Of a stretch of 64,000 nucleotides of DNA, positions 1 to 8,011 are shown one piece after another; the first letter of the stretch is position 1, and every line of letters begins with the position of its first letter. Source of the DNA: Bacteroidota bacterium. GTDB lineage: Bacteria > Bacteroidota > Bacteroidia > Chitinophagales > Chitinophagaceae. A model generated the notes under the pieces. That model saw only the letters and a list, made by a program, of their open reading frames with translations, did not search any database and was not told the origin of the DNA. Made by a program: the position numbers and the translations under genes. The DNA is taken from assembly GCA_018267915.1 (NCBI GenBank), contig JAFDXN010000025.1, positions 558,001 through 622,000 on the forward strand. The letters are read 5' to 3'.

Positions 1-1559
1 CCGATACACAGCAGAAAGTAAATATTGAACAGGCTACCGTTTTCCTCAATGGGGCGGAATTGCTCAGCACGGCCAAAGTGGCGCTGCCCCAGGGCGAGAG
101 CGAAATAATCTTCACCAACATCGCAGGTGATGTGAACCAGCAGAGCCTTAGCATAGGTACTAGTAATAATGTCGTGGTGGAGAGCAGCACCTTTCAGAAT
201 AACTACCTGAATACGGACAACCTCTCACCTCGGGCGAAGGCGATAAAGGACAGCATTGAGCTGATCAACCTCGATCGCAGTATTACCGATAACCAATTGA
301 CGGTAACTAAGGAGCAACTGGCCGTGATACAGGAAAACCGCAAGATAAGCGGGCAGAATACAGGCCTGTCAGTGACTGAGCTGGACAAGATGCTGACACT
401 GATCAATGCTAAAATGGGTAAACTGCTGGATGAAAAGCAGCGTACTGAGAAAAAGCTGGCTAAGATTGACGAACATATAGCCAACCTCAACAGGCAGCTG
501 GACGAAGAGCAGAAAAAGGATTTTCAACCGGGTGGCCAGCTAAGGATCAAGTTTTATGCTCCGGCTGCAACAAATACAGATATAAGGCTGACCTATGTAG
601 TACCTCATGCAGGCTGGACGCCCACCTATGACCTGCGGGTGGACAAGATCAACGCACCGGTGAACCTGTTTTATAAAGCGAATGTGTACCAGAACAGCGG
701 TGTGAAATGGAACAATGTAAAACTGGTGCTATCGACCGGCAACCCGAGCGAAGGTGCACAGGCGCCTGTGCTGAACCCCTGGTATTTAGCTTTTAATACT
801 CCGACTTACGCAACGGGTTATGCGAATATGTCGCAGGCGCCCATTATGCAAAAGGAAGAAGCTGACCGCATGATGGTAACAGAATCGAAAAGCGTAGCGG
901 CGCCTGAGGCCCAGATAACACTGAACGACTATGTGCAAGTGGATAATTCCGGCATCAGCACGGCCTTCGACATAGACCTGCCCTACACCATCCCCAGCGA
1001 TGGGCAGGAGCACCTGGTAGCAATAAAGAGCTATGAGTTGCCTGCGACTTACCGCTATTTCGCTGTGCCTAAGAAAGACCGCGATGCCTTCCTGCAGGCG
1101 CAGGTTACTAACTGGGAAGACCTGGACCTGCTGCCTGCGAAGACCAACATCTTCTATGAAGGATCGTATGTAGGGCAAGGGTACACGGATGTGCGCAATA
1201 TTAAAGACACCATGACCTTCTCTCTGGGACGCGATAAAAAGATAGTGGTTCGCAGGGAAGTAGATAAGACACTGCGCAGTGTTAAAACCATAGGTACTAA
1301 CGTACGCGAAACCTTTGCATACACAATAAGCGTACGCAATACCAGGAAGGAGCCAATCAACATCACGGTACTGGACCAGATGCCGGTGAGCAATGACAAG
1401 GATATAGAAATAGAAGACAGGCAATATAAGGATGCCACACTGGACGAGACAACGGGTGAGGTGAAATGGACGATGACCGTGAAGCCTAATGAAACGCAAA
1501 AGCGCCAGGTGGGGTATACGATCAAATATCCAAAGGGAAAGGTAATAGCGATGAGGTAG
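1..1559 (+). CDS. DUF4139 domain-containing protein (MuiA-like), 5' end outside the window
   Basis: The reading frame is open from the left edge: codons from position 3 give DTQQKVNIEQATVFLNGAEL, which aligns with the mature N-terminus of the paralog just downstream, so the signal peptide lies outside the window and the internal TTG at 60 is not the start. The N-terminal part resembles DUF4140, a Lys/Glu-rich coiled-coil stretch follows (about 230-520), and the C-terminal half is the beta-rich DUF4139 region, with PSDGQEHLVAIKSYELPATY and NTRKEPINITVLDQ. Proteins of this type are usually annotated as the mucoidy inhibitor MuiA family and are predicted to be exported; no biochemical role is established. 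A hairpin terminator at 1640 follows. Confidence 0.85.
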   Translation, partial: DTQQKVNIEQATVFLNGAELLSTAKVALPQGESEIIFTNIAGDVNQQSLSIGTSNNVVVESSTFQNNYLNTDNLSPRAKAIKDSIELINLDRSITDNQLTVTKEQLAVIQENRKISGQNTGLSVTELDKMLTLINAKMGKLLDEKQRTEKKLAKIDEHIANLNRQLDEEQKKDFQPGGQLRIKFYAPAATNTDIRLTYVVPHAGWTPTYDLRVDKINAPVNLFYKANVYQNSGVKWNNVKLVLSTGNPSEGAQAPVLNPWYLAFNTPTYATGYANMSQAPIMQKEEADRMMVTESKSVAAPEAQITLNDYVQVDNSGISTAFDIDLPYTIPSDGQEHLVAIKSYELPATYRYFAVPKKDRDAFLQAQVTNWEDLDLLPAKTNIFYEGSYVGQGYTDVRNIKDTMTFSLGRDKKIVVRREVDKTLRSVKTIGTNVRETFAYTISVRNTRKEPINITVLDQMPVSNDKDIEIEDRQYKDATLDETTGEVKWTMTVKPNETQKRQVGYTIKYPKGKVIAMR

Positions 1560-1580
1560 GTTAGGTTGATAGGTTGATGG
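1556..1580. repeat. Short degenerate (A/G)TCAACC-type repeat
   Basis: On the minus strand this stretch reads as two consecutive TATCAACC-like units. Similar runs lie at 38130-38228 and 60851-60886, all just outside coding sequence. It overlaps the stop of the first DUF4139 gene. No function can be assigned. Confidence 0.4.
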
Positions 1581-1639
1581 GTCGAAAATGGGATAGTGAA
1601 ATTTTTGACGGATCATTATTGATAAGCAAAATGCAGAGA

Positions 1640-1670
1640 GGCGGGTATCTACCCGCCTTTTTCTTTTTTA
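1640..1670 (+). terminator. Rho-independent terminator after the first DUF4139 gene
   Basis: GGCGGGTA at 1640-1647 pairs with TACCCGCC at 1650-1657, and a T-rich tract (TTTTTCTTTTTT) follows. It ends transcription of the upstream gene. It also argues against the long upstream extension of the next reading frame (from 1574), which would have to be translated through this hairpin. Confidence 0.85.
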
Positions 1671-1709
1671 GAAAAATCTTCTTTGCTGTTAGTGTTCCTC
1701 ATCATTTCC

Positions 1710-1725
1710 TACGTCATATAAGCAA
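1710..1725. repeat. 16-bp direct repeat, copy 1
   Basis: TACGTCATATAAGCAA occurs here and again, identical, at 3500-3515, so one copy lies downstream of each DUF4139 paralog. The bases on either side do not match. Confidence 0.7.
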
Positions 1726-1768
1726 GGAACGTTCTGAAAAATATTTGTTGACCATAAAGCCTTTTTTT

Positions 1769-3457
1769 ATGTGTAGTCAGAATTATTTTTTCATAGCAGT
1801 TCTCATTCTCATTGCACCCTATTCTGCCGGTGCAGAGCAAAAGCAAAAAGTTGATATTGAACGGGCCACCGTATTCCTCAGCGGAGCGGAATTGATCAGC
1901 ACGGCGAAAGTAAACCTGCCGAAAGGAGAAAGTGAAGTTGTCTTTACTAATGTAGCCAGTGATGTGAAGCCTCAAAGTATCAGTGTGGGTGCAAATAACG
2001 GAGTGGTGGTGGAAGGGACGATATTCGGAGCCAATGCAGGACCAGAAGAAGGTAATTCCTTAAAAGTGCAGATGTGGCAGGACAGTATATCCATATTGGC
2101 CGAAGAAAAGGAACCTCTTGAAAGCAAATTAAGCGTCATCACAGAACAGATCGGCCTGATCCAGAGTAACAATGCAAATACCGATAACCACTTATCAACC
2201 GTCGAGCTGGAAAAAATGCTCAACCTTGTGGATATCAGACTTTCAAAATTGTTAGACGAAAAGCGGGTGATGGATAAAAGAGTGGCCAGGATAGACCAAA
2301 AAATTGCGCGGCTGGGTCAACAAGTAGCAGAAGAGCAATCGAAGCGAGCGCCGGGAGGACAATTACGGGTTAAGTTTTATGCACCTGCGGCCACTTCTGC
2401 TGAAATACGCTTTAGCTATGTGGTGCAACATGCCGGTTGGGTGCCAATGTATGACCTGAGAGTGGATAAACTTAACGCCCCGGTAAAACTTTATCAAAAG
2501 GCAAACGTGTACCAGAACTGCGGCGTGAACTGGGATAACATAAGATTGGTGCTATCTACCGGGAATACACACGAAGTGGTGCTGGCACCTGGTTTATTAC
2601 CCGTTTACCTGAGTATCTATACTGTACCCGTAGTGGCCCAGTACAAAAAACCGCTGATTGGTCGCGATATTAAAAGTGGCAGCGTTGAAAATACCGCTGA
2701 TCTTGTGGCAATAGCAAGTCCGGGCATCCATCCCAGTAGAAGTGGTGACGAGTTGAATTCATTCGGCGCACGTGGAAGCGCTACGCAGTTCATTGTAGAT
2801 GGTGTGGTAACAAATGGCGTGGCTGATTATGTGCAGGTGGATTACAGTGGCGTGAATACTACTTACGATATAGACCTGCCTTATACCGTACCCAGCGACG
2901 GAGAGGAGCATATGGTGGCAATTAAGAACTACGAGCTGCCGGCTACTTATCGCTATTATGCTGTACCTAAGAAGGACAACGATGTGTACTTACAGGCGCA
3001 GGTAACCAACTGGGAAGACCTGGACCTGATACCTGCCACTACCAATATTTACTATGAAGGCGCTTTCGTAGGTCAGGGCGTAACTGATGCCAGGAATATT
3101 AAGGATACTATGAACTTTTCGCTGGGCAGAGATAAGAGGATTATTATCAGCAGGGAAATTGACAAAACAAAACGCAGCACCAAAACCATCGGGACGAATG
3201 TGCGGGAGGAATATGCGTTTAATATCAATGTTCGTAACACACGCAAAGAACCTATAACACTTACTTTGCTTGACCAGGTGCCCGTGAGTAACGACAAAGA
3301 GATCAGCGTAGAGGACCTGGCGTATAAAGGCGGGACATTGGAAGAAGAGAAGGGTGAGATAAAATGGCTGCTGAATGTGAAACCGAACGAGACGAAACAA
3401 TTGAAGCTTGGCTACACAGTAAAGTATCCCAAAGACAAAACAATAGTGATGAGATAG
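1769..3457 (+). CDS. DUF4139 domain-containing protein with TonB-plug-like insertion
   Basis: A 562-residue paralog of the preceding gene. The start at 1769 is chosen because it opens a signal peptide (MCSQNYFFIAVLILIAPYSA, mature from about GAEQKQKV); the frame runs open to 1574, but only through a terminator. Order: N-terminal DUF4140-like region, coiled coil around residues 100-190, then DUF4139. The C-terminal third is clearly well over half identical to the first copy. Between two conserved blocks (about residues 287-353) lies a segment absent from copy 1, with YKKPLIGRD, FGARGSATQFIVDGV; it resembles the plug of Bacteroidota TonB-dependent receptors. Predicted exported; function unknown. 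The tandem arrangement indicates an old duplication. Confidence 0.85.
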   Translation: MCSQNYFFIAVLILIAPYSAGAEQKQKVDIERATVFLSGAELISTAKVNLPKGESEVVFTNVASDVKPQSISVGANNGVVVEGTIFGANAGPEEGNSLKVQMWQDSISILAEEKEPLESKLSVITEQIGLIQSNNANTDNHLSTVELEKMLNLVDIRLSKLLDEKRVMDKRVARIDQKIARLGQQVAEEQSKRAPGGQLRVKFYAPAATSAEIRFSYVVQHAGWVPMYDLRVDKLNAPVKLYQKANVYQNCGVNWDNIRLVLSTGNTHEVVLAPGLLPVYLSIYTVPVVAQYKKPLIGRDIKSGSVENTADLVAIASPGIHPSRSGDELNSFGARGSATQFIVDGVVTNGVADYVQVDYSGVNTTYDIDLPYTVPSDGEEHMVAIKNYELPATYRYYAVPKKDNDVYLQAQVTNWEDLDLIPATTNIYYEGAFVGQGVTDARNIKDTMNFSLGRDKRIIISREIDKTKRSTKTIGTNVREEYAFNINVRNTRKEPITLTLLDQVPVSNDKEISVEDLAYKGGTLEEEKGEIKWLLNVKPNETKQLKLGYTVKYPKDKTIVMR

Positions 3458-3499
3458 GCAAAAAATTTAGAAAAGTTATCGGGGTTTTGTCAATCTCAA

Positions 3500-3515
3500 T
3501 ACGTCATATAAGCAA
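3500..3515. repeat. 16-bp direct repeat, copy 2
   Basis: TACGTCATATAAGCAA, identical to 1710-1725, between the stop of the second DUF4139 gene and its terminator hairpin. Confidence 0.7.
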
Positions 3516-3542
3516 AGGGTGCAGCAGGTAATAGTCTAAAGC

Positions 3543-3570
3543 AAGCGGGCGGTAATAATACCGCCCGCTT
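3543..3570. terminator. Hairpin between convergent genes, probable bidirectional terminator
   Basis: AAGCGGGCGGTA at 3543-3554 pairs with TACCGCCCGCTT at 3559-3570 around a 4-nt loop, giving a 12-bp stem. It lies between the convergent DUF4139 and DUF4783 genes. The T-tract is weak on either strand, so its strength is uncertain. Confidence 0.7.
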
Positions 3571-3594
3571 TGATATATAATGTGTACAGATAAA

Positions 3595-3990
3595 CTATTT
3601 ATTGAACCTGAGCTCCTGCAGCAGGAAGACATTATCCTTTGCTTTGAGCAGGATATAAAGGTTGAAGGTTACGCCGCTGGTAGTGGTGTACGTGCCGATA
3701 GCGAACTGAGAATTAGACGTAGCAGAGCCGCTATTCAATATCAAAACGTCTTTAGGGACATTTTTGGTAAAGAAGTCTTTGAGCACCAGTGAAGCTTGCG
3801 TGCGGCTGTAGGCTGATTGCGTATTGTTCATGGTGATGGGTACGATATTATCGTAGTACTTTTCAATAGCAGTAACATTGCTATTGCGAATAGCATTCAC
3901 CATGTCCTCAAGTACCGATTGCGCCCTGGCGGCGATAAACAGTACGGAACAGGCTAAGGTTAAAAGTGTCTTTTTGTAAAAATTGCTCAT
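3595..3990 (-). CDS. DUF4783 domain-containing secreted protein
   Basis: A 131-residue protein. The start at 3990 is chosen because it opens a signal peptide, MSNFYKKTLLTLACSVLFIA followed by ARAQ; the frame extends to 4032 without a better start. The mature part matches the DUF4783 pattern: a short NTF2-like domain with AIEKYYDNIVPITM, YSRTQASLVLKDFF, and the C-terminal strands FNLYILLKAKDNVFLLQELR. Proteins of this family are periplasmic or surface-exposed in Bacteroidota and have no established function. It is divergent from gpmI. Confidence 0.85.
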   Translation of the reverse strand: MSNFYKKTLLTLACSVLFIAARAQSVLEDMVNAIRNSNVTAIEKYYDNIVPITMNNTQSAYSRTQASLVLKDFFTKNVPKDVLILNSGSATSNSQFAIGTYTTTSGVTFNLYILLKAKDNVFLLQELRFNK

Positions 3991-4214
3991 AATTTCAATG
4001 CTCCTCACAGATCCAACGAGTAAATACCTCAAAAATCAAGCCAAATTACTCGTTTTCACCCGCTTCAGAATGCAGCTTACATTAATTCGTGTTTTGGCTG
4101 CACATTTTTCCGGGGGACTACAAATATAATAGAAAAGCCTGCATTTCTAATATTAAATGTTAAAATACCTAATAAACAATGACCACCGGCAACAAGGAAA
4201 AACCTGCTATATCG

Positions 4215-4222
4215 TACTTTTG
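4215..4222 (+). promoter_or_regulatory. Bacteroidota -7 element (TAnnTTTG) of gpmI
   Basis: TACTTTTG ends 5 nt before the gpmI ATG at 4228. With the usual spacing from the -7 box, transcription would start at about the ATG, so the mRNA may be leaderless. No TTTG -33 element is seen at the expected distance. Confidence 0.55.
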
Positions 4223-4227
4223 CGCCG

Positions 4228-5751
4228 ATGTCGAAAAAAGTAATGCTTATCATAATGGACGGCTGGGGCCACGGAAAAGTGCCAAAAGCCGATGCCATAG
4301 CCAATGCGAATGCTCCTTTTGTAAAGTCGCTTTATAATAAGTATCCCAATACCGAGCTGGTAACCTGTGGCGAAGCTGTTGGATTGCCGGACGGGCAAAT
4401 GGGTAACTCCGAAGTAGGGCACCTGAACATAGGTGCCGGCCGGATCGTGTACCAGGAGTTGCAGCGTGTGAATGTGGCAGTTCGCGACGGCGAACTGGAG
4501 CGCAATGAGGTTTTGAATGCTGCCTTCACTGCAGCTAAAACAGGTAAGAAATTACATTTCATAGGCCTTGTGAGCGACGGTGGCGTGCATTCGCACATAA
4601 AACACCTTGAGGCACTATGTGAACTGGCTCAGAAGAACCATGTACCTGATTTTGCTGTACATGCCTTTACTGATGGCCGGGATACAGACCCGAAAAGCGG
4701 TTACGGATTTATTACTGAGCTGCAGGAGTGCCTGGCGAAGACCGGCGGTAAGCTGGCATCTGTAACCGGAAGGTTTTATGCCATGGACAGGGATAAACGC
4801 TGGGACAGGGTGAAGGTGGCCTATGATGCAATAACGCATGGTGCCGGCCTGCATAGCCAGGATGTGCTTGCGTCGATTCAGGCTTCATATGGTGAAGGCG
4901 TAACAGATGAATTTATCAAACCGATCATTGCTTCTGATGCCAATGGACAGCCGCTGGCTACTATTAAGGATGGTGATGTGGTGATATGCTTCAACTTCAG
5001 GACCGACAGGTGTCGCGAAATAACGATGGCGCTGACCCAGGAAGCCTATCCTGAGCAGAACATGCACCCCCTGAACCTGCATTATGTGACCATGACGGAA
5101 TATGATAAGACCTACAAAAGCGTAGGCGTTATATTCGACAATAAAGACCTGACCCAAACGCTGGGTGAAGTGTTAGAAGCGAATGGCAAAACCCAGATAA
5201 GAATCGCCGAGACCGAAAAATACCCCCATGTCACCTTCTTCTTCTCTGGAGGACGCGAACTACCTTTTGAAGGTGAGCGCCGTATCATGATACCATCGCC
5301 CAAAACAGTTACTACCTATGACCAGAAGCCGGAGATGAGCGCCTACGAAGTAACAGACGCAATACTGCCGGAGATAGAAAAAGAGAGCGCGGATTTTATT
5401 TGCCTGAATTTTGCCAATGCGGATATGGTTGGCCATACAGGTGTGTGGGAAGCTGCTATCAAGGCAGTGGAAACTGTAGATAGCTGTGTGTCGAAAATAG
5501 TGCCACTGGCACTGGAACACGGCTATGCTATATTCCTTACGGCCGATCATGGCAATTCGGACTATCTGATCAACGAGGACGGTACGCCTAACACGGCGCA
5601 TACATTGAACCCGGTGCCCTTGTTCCTTATATCAAACGATTACAAGGGCAAACTGAAGCCAGGGAAATTGGGTGATATAGCGCCTACCATCTTAAGGTAT
5701 ATGGGCATTACGATACCACAGGAAATGAGTGGTGAGATATTGACAGACTAG
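4228..5751 (+). CDS. gpmI: 2,3-bisphosphoglycerate-independent phosphoglycerate mutase
   Basis: Cytoplasmic glycolytic enzyme interconverting 3- and 2-phosphoglycerate through a phosphoserine intermediate, using two Mn ions. 507 residues is typical for the family. Metal-binding and catalytic motifs are visible in order: MDGWGHG (residues 10-16), nucleophile Ser61 in MGNSEVGHLNIGAGR, HAFTDGRDTDPKSG, MDRDKRWDR, NFANADMVGHTG and TADHGNSD. The ATG at 4228 gives a normal N-terminus and sits just downstream of a TAnnTTTG box. Its stop is 2 nt from the stop of the convergent gene at 5754. Confidence 0.97.
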   Translation: MSKKVMLIIMDGWGHGKVPKADAIANANAPFVKSLYNKYPNTELVTCGEAVGLPDGQMGNSEVGHLNIGAGRIVYQELQRVNVAVRDGELERNEVLNAAFTAAKTGKKLHFIGLVSDGGVHSHIKHLEALCELAQKNHVPDFAVHAFTDGRDTDPKSGYGFITELQECLAKTGGKLASVTGRFYAMDRDKRWDRVKVAYDAITHGAGLHSQDVLASIQASYGEGVTDEFIKPIIASDANGQPLATIKDGDVVICFNFRTDRCREITMALTQEAYPEQNMHPLNLHYVTMTEYDKTYKSVGVIFDNKDLTQTLGEVLEANGKTQIRIAETEKYPHVTFFFSGGRELPFEGERRIMIPSPKTVTTYDQKPEMSAYEVTDAILPEIEKESADFICLNFANADMVGHTGVWEAAIKAVETVDSCVSKIVPLALEHGYAIFLTADHGNSDYLINEDGTPNTAHTLNPVPLFLISNDYKGKLKPGKLGDIAPTILRYMGITIPQEMSGEILTD

Positions 5752-5753
5752 GC

Positions 5754-7397
5754 CTATTCCTTCATAAATCGCCCGGCAAAGCTGCCATTCACCATTACCT
5801 GGTACATGCCGGGTGAGAGTGATTTTACATCGACGGTGGCCGTTTCTGAGTTGAAGATCTCGCTAATGAACTCTTTGCCATCTACATTAGTGACGACCAC
5901 CTTTTCTATCTTTCCTTTCCTGGTTCCGTCTTCGGCGGGGTTAACACCTACTGTTAGCTTATCGCCCGTGGGGTAAAGGCTGAAGCTTTCCACGGTGGTT
6001 GCGCGAGGCTGTTTTATTGTCTGTTTGTTCAGCGGGGTTACGGTGGTAAGGCTGGCATCGGGATGAGTGACATCGGGGGGAAGGATCCTTTTTACCGTAT
6101 GCAGCAGCACATTATTCAGTATCAGGCGATAGCCCGGCGATGTGGGATGAATTCCCAGGTCCGTCGGAAGATCGCCAATGTTGTGCTGAAAGTCCTCAGG
6201 ATCGTGGCCCGAATAGAATGTCCATGTCCCTTTGCCAAGGTTGCCGTGCAGATAGCGCGAATCATTCCCGTGTATCTTGTACACCAGCGAGCCACTTGCT
6301 TCCGCTTCATCAAACTGTTCCCTTGTAGGCATGTATCCTCCTAAAACCAAAACCCCCGGTTTAATGACAGCATTACGAAATACCGAAGTCTGGCCTAAAA
6401 AGCCTTTAATATGTATAGTATGGTTTTGCGTGAGCATCGCCGGGACAGGATCTGGCTGGGCGGGGAATACATTGATGTTGAAAGTGTCCTGGTACTCAGG
6501 CACCAGGTTCGACGCGAAATTGTCGATAGTAGAGCGCTGACCAACAACACTGGTGTTAATCATGAAATCCTTGAAAGCAAGGCACTTCGTAAAGTCAAGT
6601 TTGCTCCGATAGTCTTCATCGATAGGATCACCATCAAAAATCGGATCTGAAATATCTGTATTTTCGGCTGCAAGCGCAATATCAAAGGTCTCAGTAGCGT
6701 TACACATGGCAAAAAGGTTGCCCCCGTTCTCCACAAAGTCGCGGATTTTTTTTACGACCTCTGTTTGCAATTTCGATACTTTATTGAATCCGTGTCTTGC
6801 AGCAATGGACTCCATTGTTTGCTTTTCAGATATATACCAGGATTCGCCACGGTACTGTATCATTCTGCCTTGTTGCCCGGTAAAATCCTCGTGGTGAAGG
6901 TGCAGCCAGTCGTATTTAACTAAGGCCCCATTTAGCACGTCATCGGCGTAAATCTTGTCGAAAGGGATATCAGCATACGTAAGGGCCAACGTCACTGCAT
7001 CGTCCCATGGTTTTTTTTCTGGTGGAGTGTAGACAGCTATTCGCGGTACTTTTTCAAGCTGAACGATATTGTAAAGCGTACCGCCATTTTTTATTTCTTT
7101 TTCGATGCGGGCATACTCGCGCTTATCGATAGCAATGAAGCTTACACGGCGTTCGTTGCACAGCTTTTCGATTGCTCCGTTGTCGTCGATCACAAAGCTG
7201 CCGCCTTTGTAATTGAGCAGCCAGCTGGCGGGAAGTCCTTTTTGCACCGCTGCAAAGGCAATACCATAGGCTTTGAGGTGATTGACCTGTCCATCGGCAT
7301 CCATCGGAATAAATAGCCTGGTTGCATATGCGTTGCCGGTGATAAAAAGGCATAGCAAACAAAGGACCCCGAGCCTCAGGTACTGTAAAAAAAACAT
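5754..7397 (-). CDS. Secreted glutamine-amidotransferase-like protein with T9SS type A sorting domain
   Basis: A 547-residue protein with an N-terminal signal peptide (hydrophobic VLCLLCLFITGNAYA). The main body (about 30-450) resembles conserved Bacteroidota proteins often labelled asparagine synthetase B: FIPMDADGQVNHLKAYGIAF, WLLNYKGGSF, PWDDAVTLALTYADIPFD, DWLHLHHEDFTG, NLFAMCNATETFDIALAAE, GTWTFYSGHDPEDFQHNIG. None of these is an AsnB ATP-pyrophosphatase or N-terminal-Cys glutaminase motif; the AMCNATE segment suggests a class-I amidotransferase-like nucleophile elbow (inference). The last about 75 residues, with SFSLYPTGDKLTV and DVKSLSPGMYQVMVNGSF, match the T9SS type A sorting domain, so it is probably exported by the system that includes SprA and PorZ. 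Confidence 0.75.
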   Translation of the reverse strand: MFFLQYLRLGVLCLLCLFITGNAYATRLFIPMDADGQVNHLKAYGIAFAAVQKGLPASWLLNYKGGSFVIDDNGAIEKLCNERRVSFIAIDKREYARIEKEIKNGGTLYNIVQLEKVPRIAVYTPPEKKPWDDAVTLALTYADIPFDKIYADDVLNGALVKYDWLHLHHEDFTGQQGRMIQYRGESWYISEKQTMESIAARHGFNKVSKLQTEVVKKIRDFVENGGNLFAMCNATETFDIALAAENTDISDPIFDGDPIDEDYRSKLDFTKCLAFKDFMINTSVVGQRSTIDNFASNLVPEYQDTFNINVFPAQPDPVPAMLTQNHTIHIKGFLGQTSVFRNAVIKPGVLVLGGYMPTREQFDEAEASGSLVYKIHGNDSRYLHGNLGKGTWTFYSGHDPEDFQHNIGDLPTDLGIHPTSPGYRLILNNVLLHTVKRILPPDVTHPDASLTTVTPLNKQTIKQPRATTVESFSLYPTGDKLTVGVNPAEDGTRKGKIEKVVVTNVDGKEFISEIFNSETATVDVKSLSPGMYQVMVNGSFAGRFMKE

Positions 7398-7473
7398 CGC
7401 AATGGCAAATTACTTATAATGCATGAGCCATAGACTTAGAACGGTCTTTTTTGCAAAAAATTACAATTCTAGA

Positions 7474-7950
7474 TTACTCCAGCGTGCTGATGATGTTGTT
7501 CACCTGGTCCATATACGGCTGGATGGATGAAGGTATGCCCTCGTAGGGGTAGTCGATGAACCATTCATAAACCTTTCCTCCGCTTCTGTACTCAAGGTGA
7601 ATGTAGCTCATGTCTGCACAATTGGTGCAACGGATATTGCTGTTGGGATGTTGAGTGAGATAAGAAGGGAAATTTGTCATAGCAGGAAGCGCAATATTGT
7701 ATTGATCGTTCGACATTGGTGTTTCGAGGTAGTGCATCTGTCCTGTGCTGTCGTAATAGCTCTTGTAGACTTTACCGCCGGTAATCTTAAAATATTGTGC
7801 GCACGGACTGCCGCAGAAACCGCCATCTTTACCGAAAATGAAATAATCGGCATTGCCGGGAACGCCAGTCGCATTGGAAGTTTTCCGGCAGGCAAGAAAT
7901 GTTACGGCTCCGATAAGGAAAAGGCTGAAGGTGAGTTTGAGTATATTCAT
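7474..7950 (-). CDS. Predicted lipoprotein, unknown function
   Basis: A 158-residue protein beginning MNILKLTFSLFLIGAVTFLAC: a short hydrophobic signal ending in a lipobox with the invariant Cys at residue 21. The mature part has a Cys pair in GGFCGSPCAQYF and another in IRCTNCADMSYIHLEYRSGG, and ends in an amphipathic helix. It has the look of small META- or DUF-type Bacteroidota lipoproteins, but I do not recognise a named family. It stands between two genes on the same strand with gaps of 76 and 61 bp. Confidence 0.7.
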   Translation of the reverse strand: MNILKLTFSLFLIGAVTFLACRKTSNATGVPGNADYFIFGKDGGFCGSPCAQYFKITGGKVYKSYYDSTGQMHYLETPMSNDQYNIALPAMTNFPSYLTQHPNSNIRCTNCADMSYIHLEYRSGGKVYEWFIDYPYEGIPSSIQPYMDQVNNIISTLE

Positions 7951-8011
7951 ACAGGGGTGTTTGCTTTACTTACCACAAAGCATATGCCAAAAAAAAGCGA
8001 TTATTTAGTAA

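Noticed and set aside
786..1616. 276-codon minus-strand frame
   Set aside because: It lies opposite the DUF4139 gene; composition is that of an antisense shadow.
1574..1768. Upstream extension of the second DUF4139 gene
   Set aside because: It runs through a strong terminator hairpin, and the ATG at 1769 opens a proper signal peptide.
5754..7397. Asparagine synthetase B
   Set aside because: No N-terminal Cys glutaminase or ATP-pyrophosphatase motifs, and the protein has a signal peptide and T9SS sorting domain.
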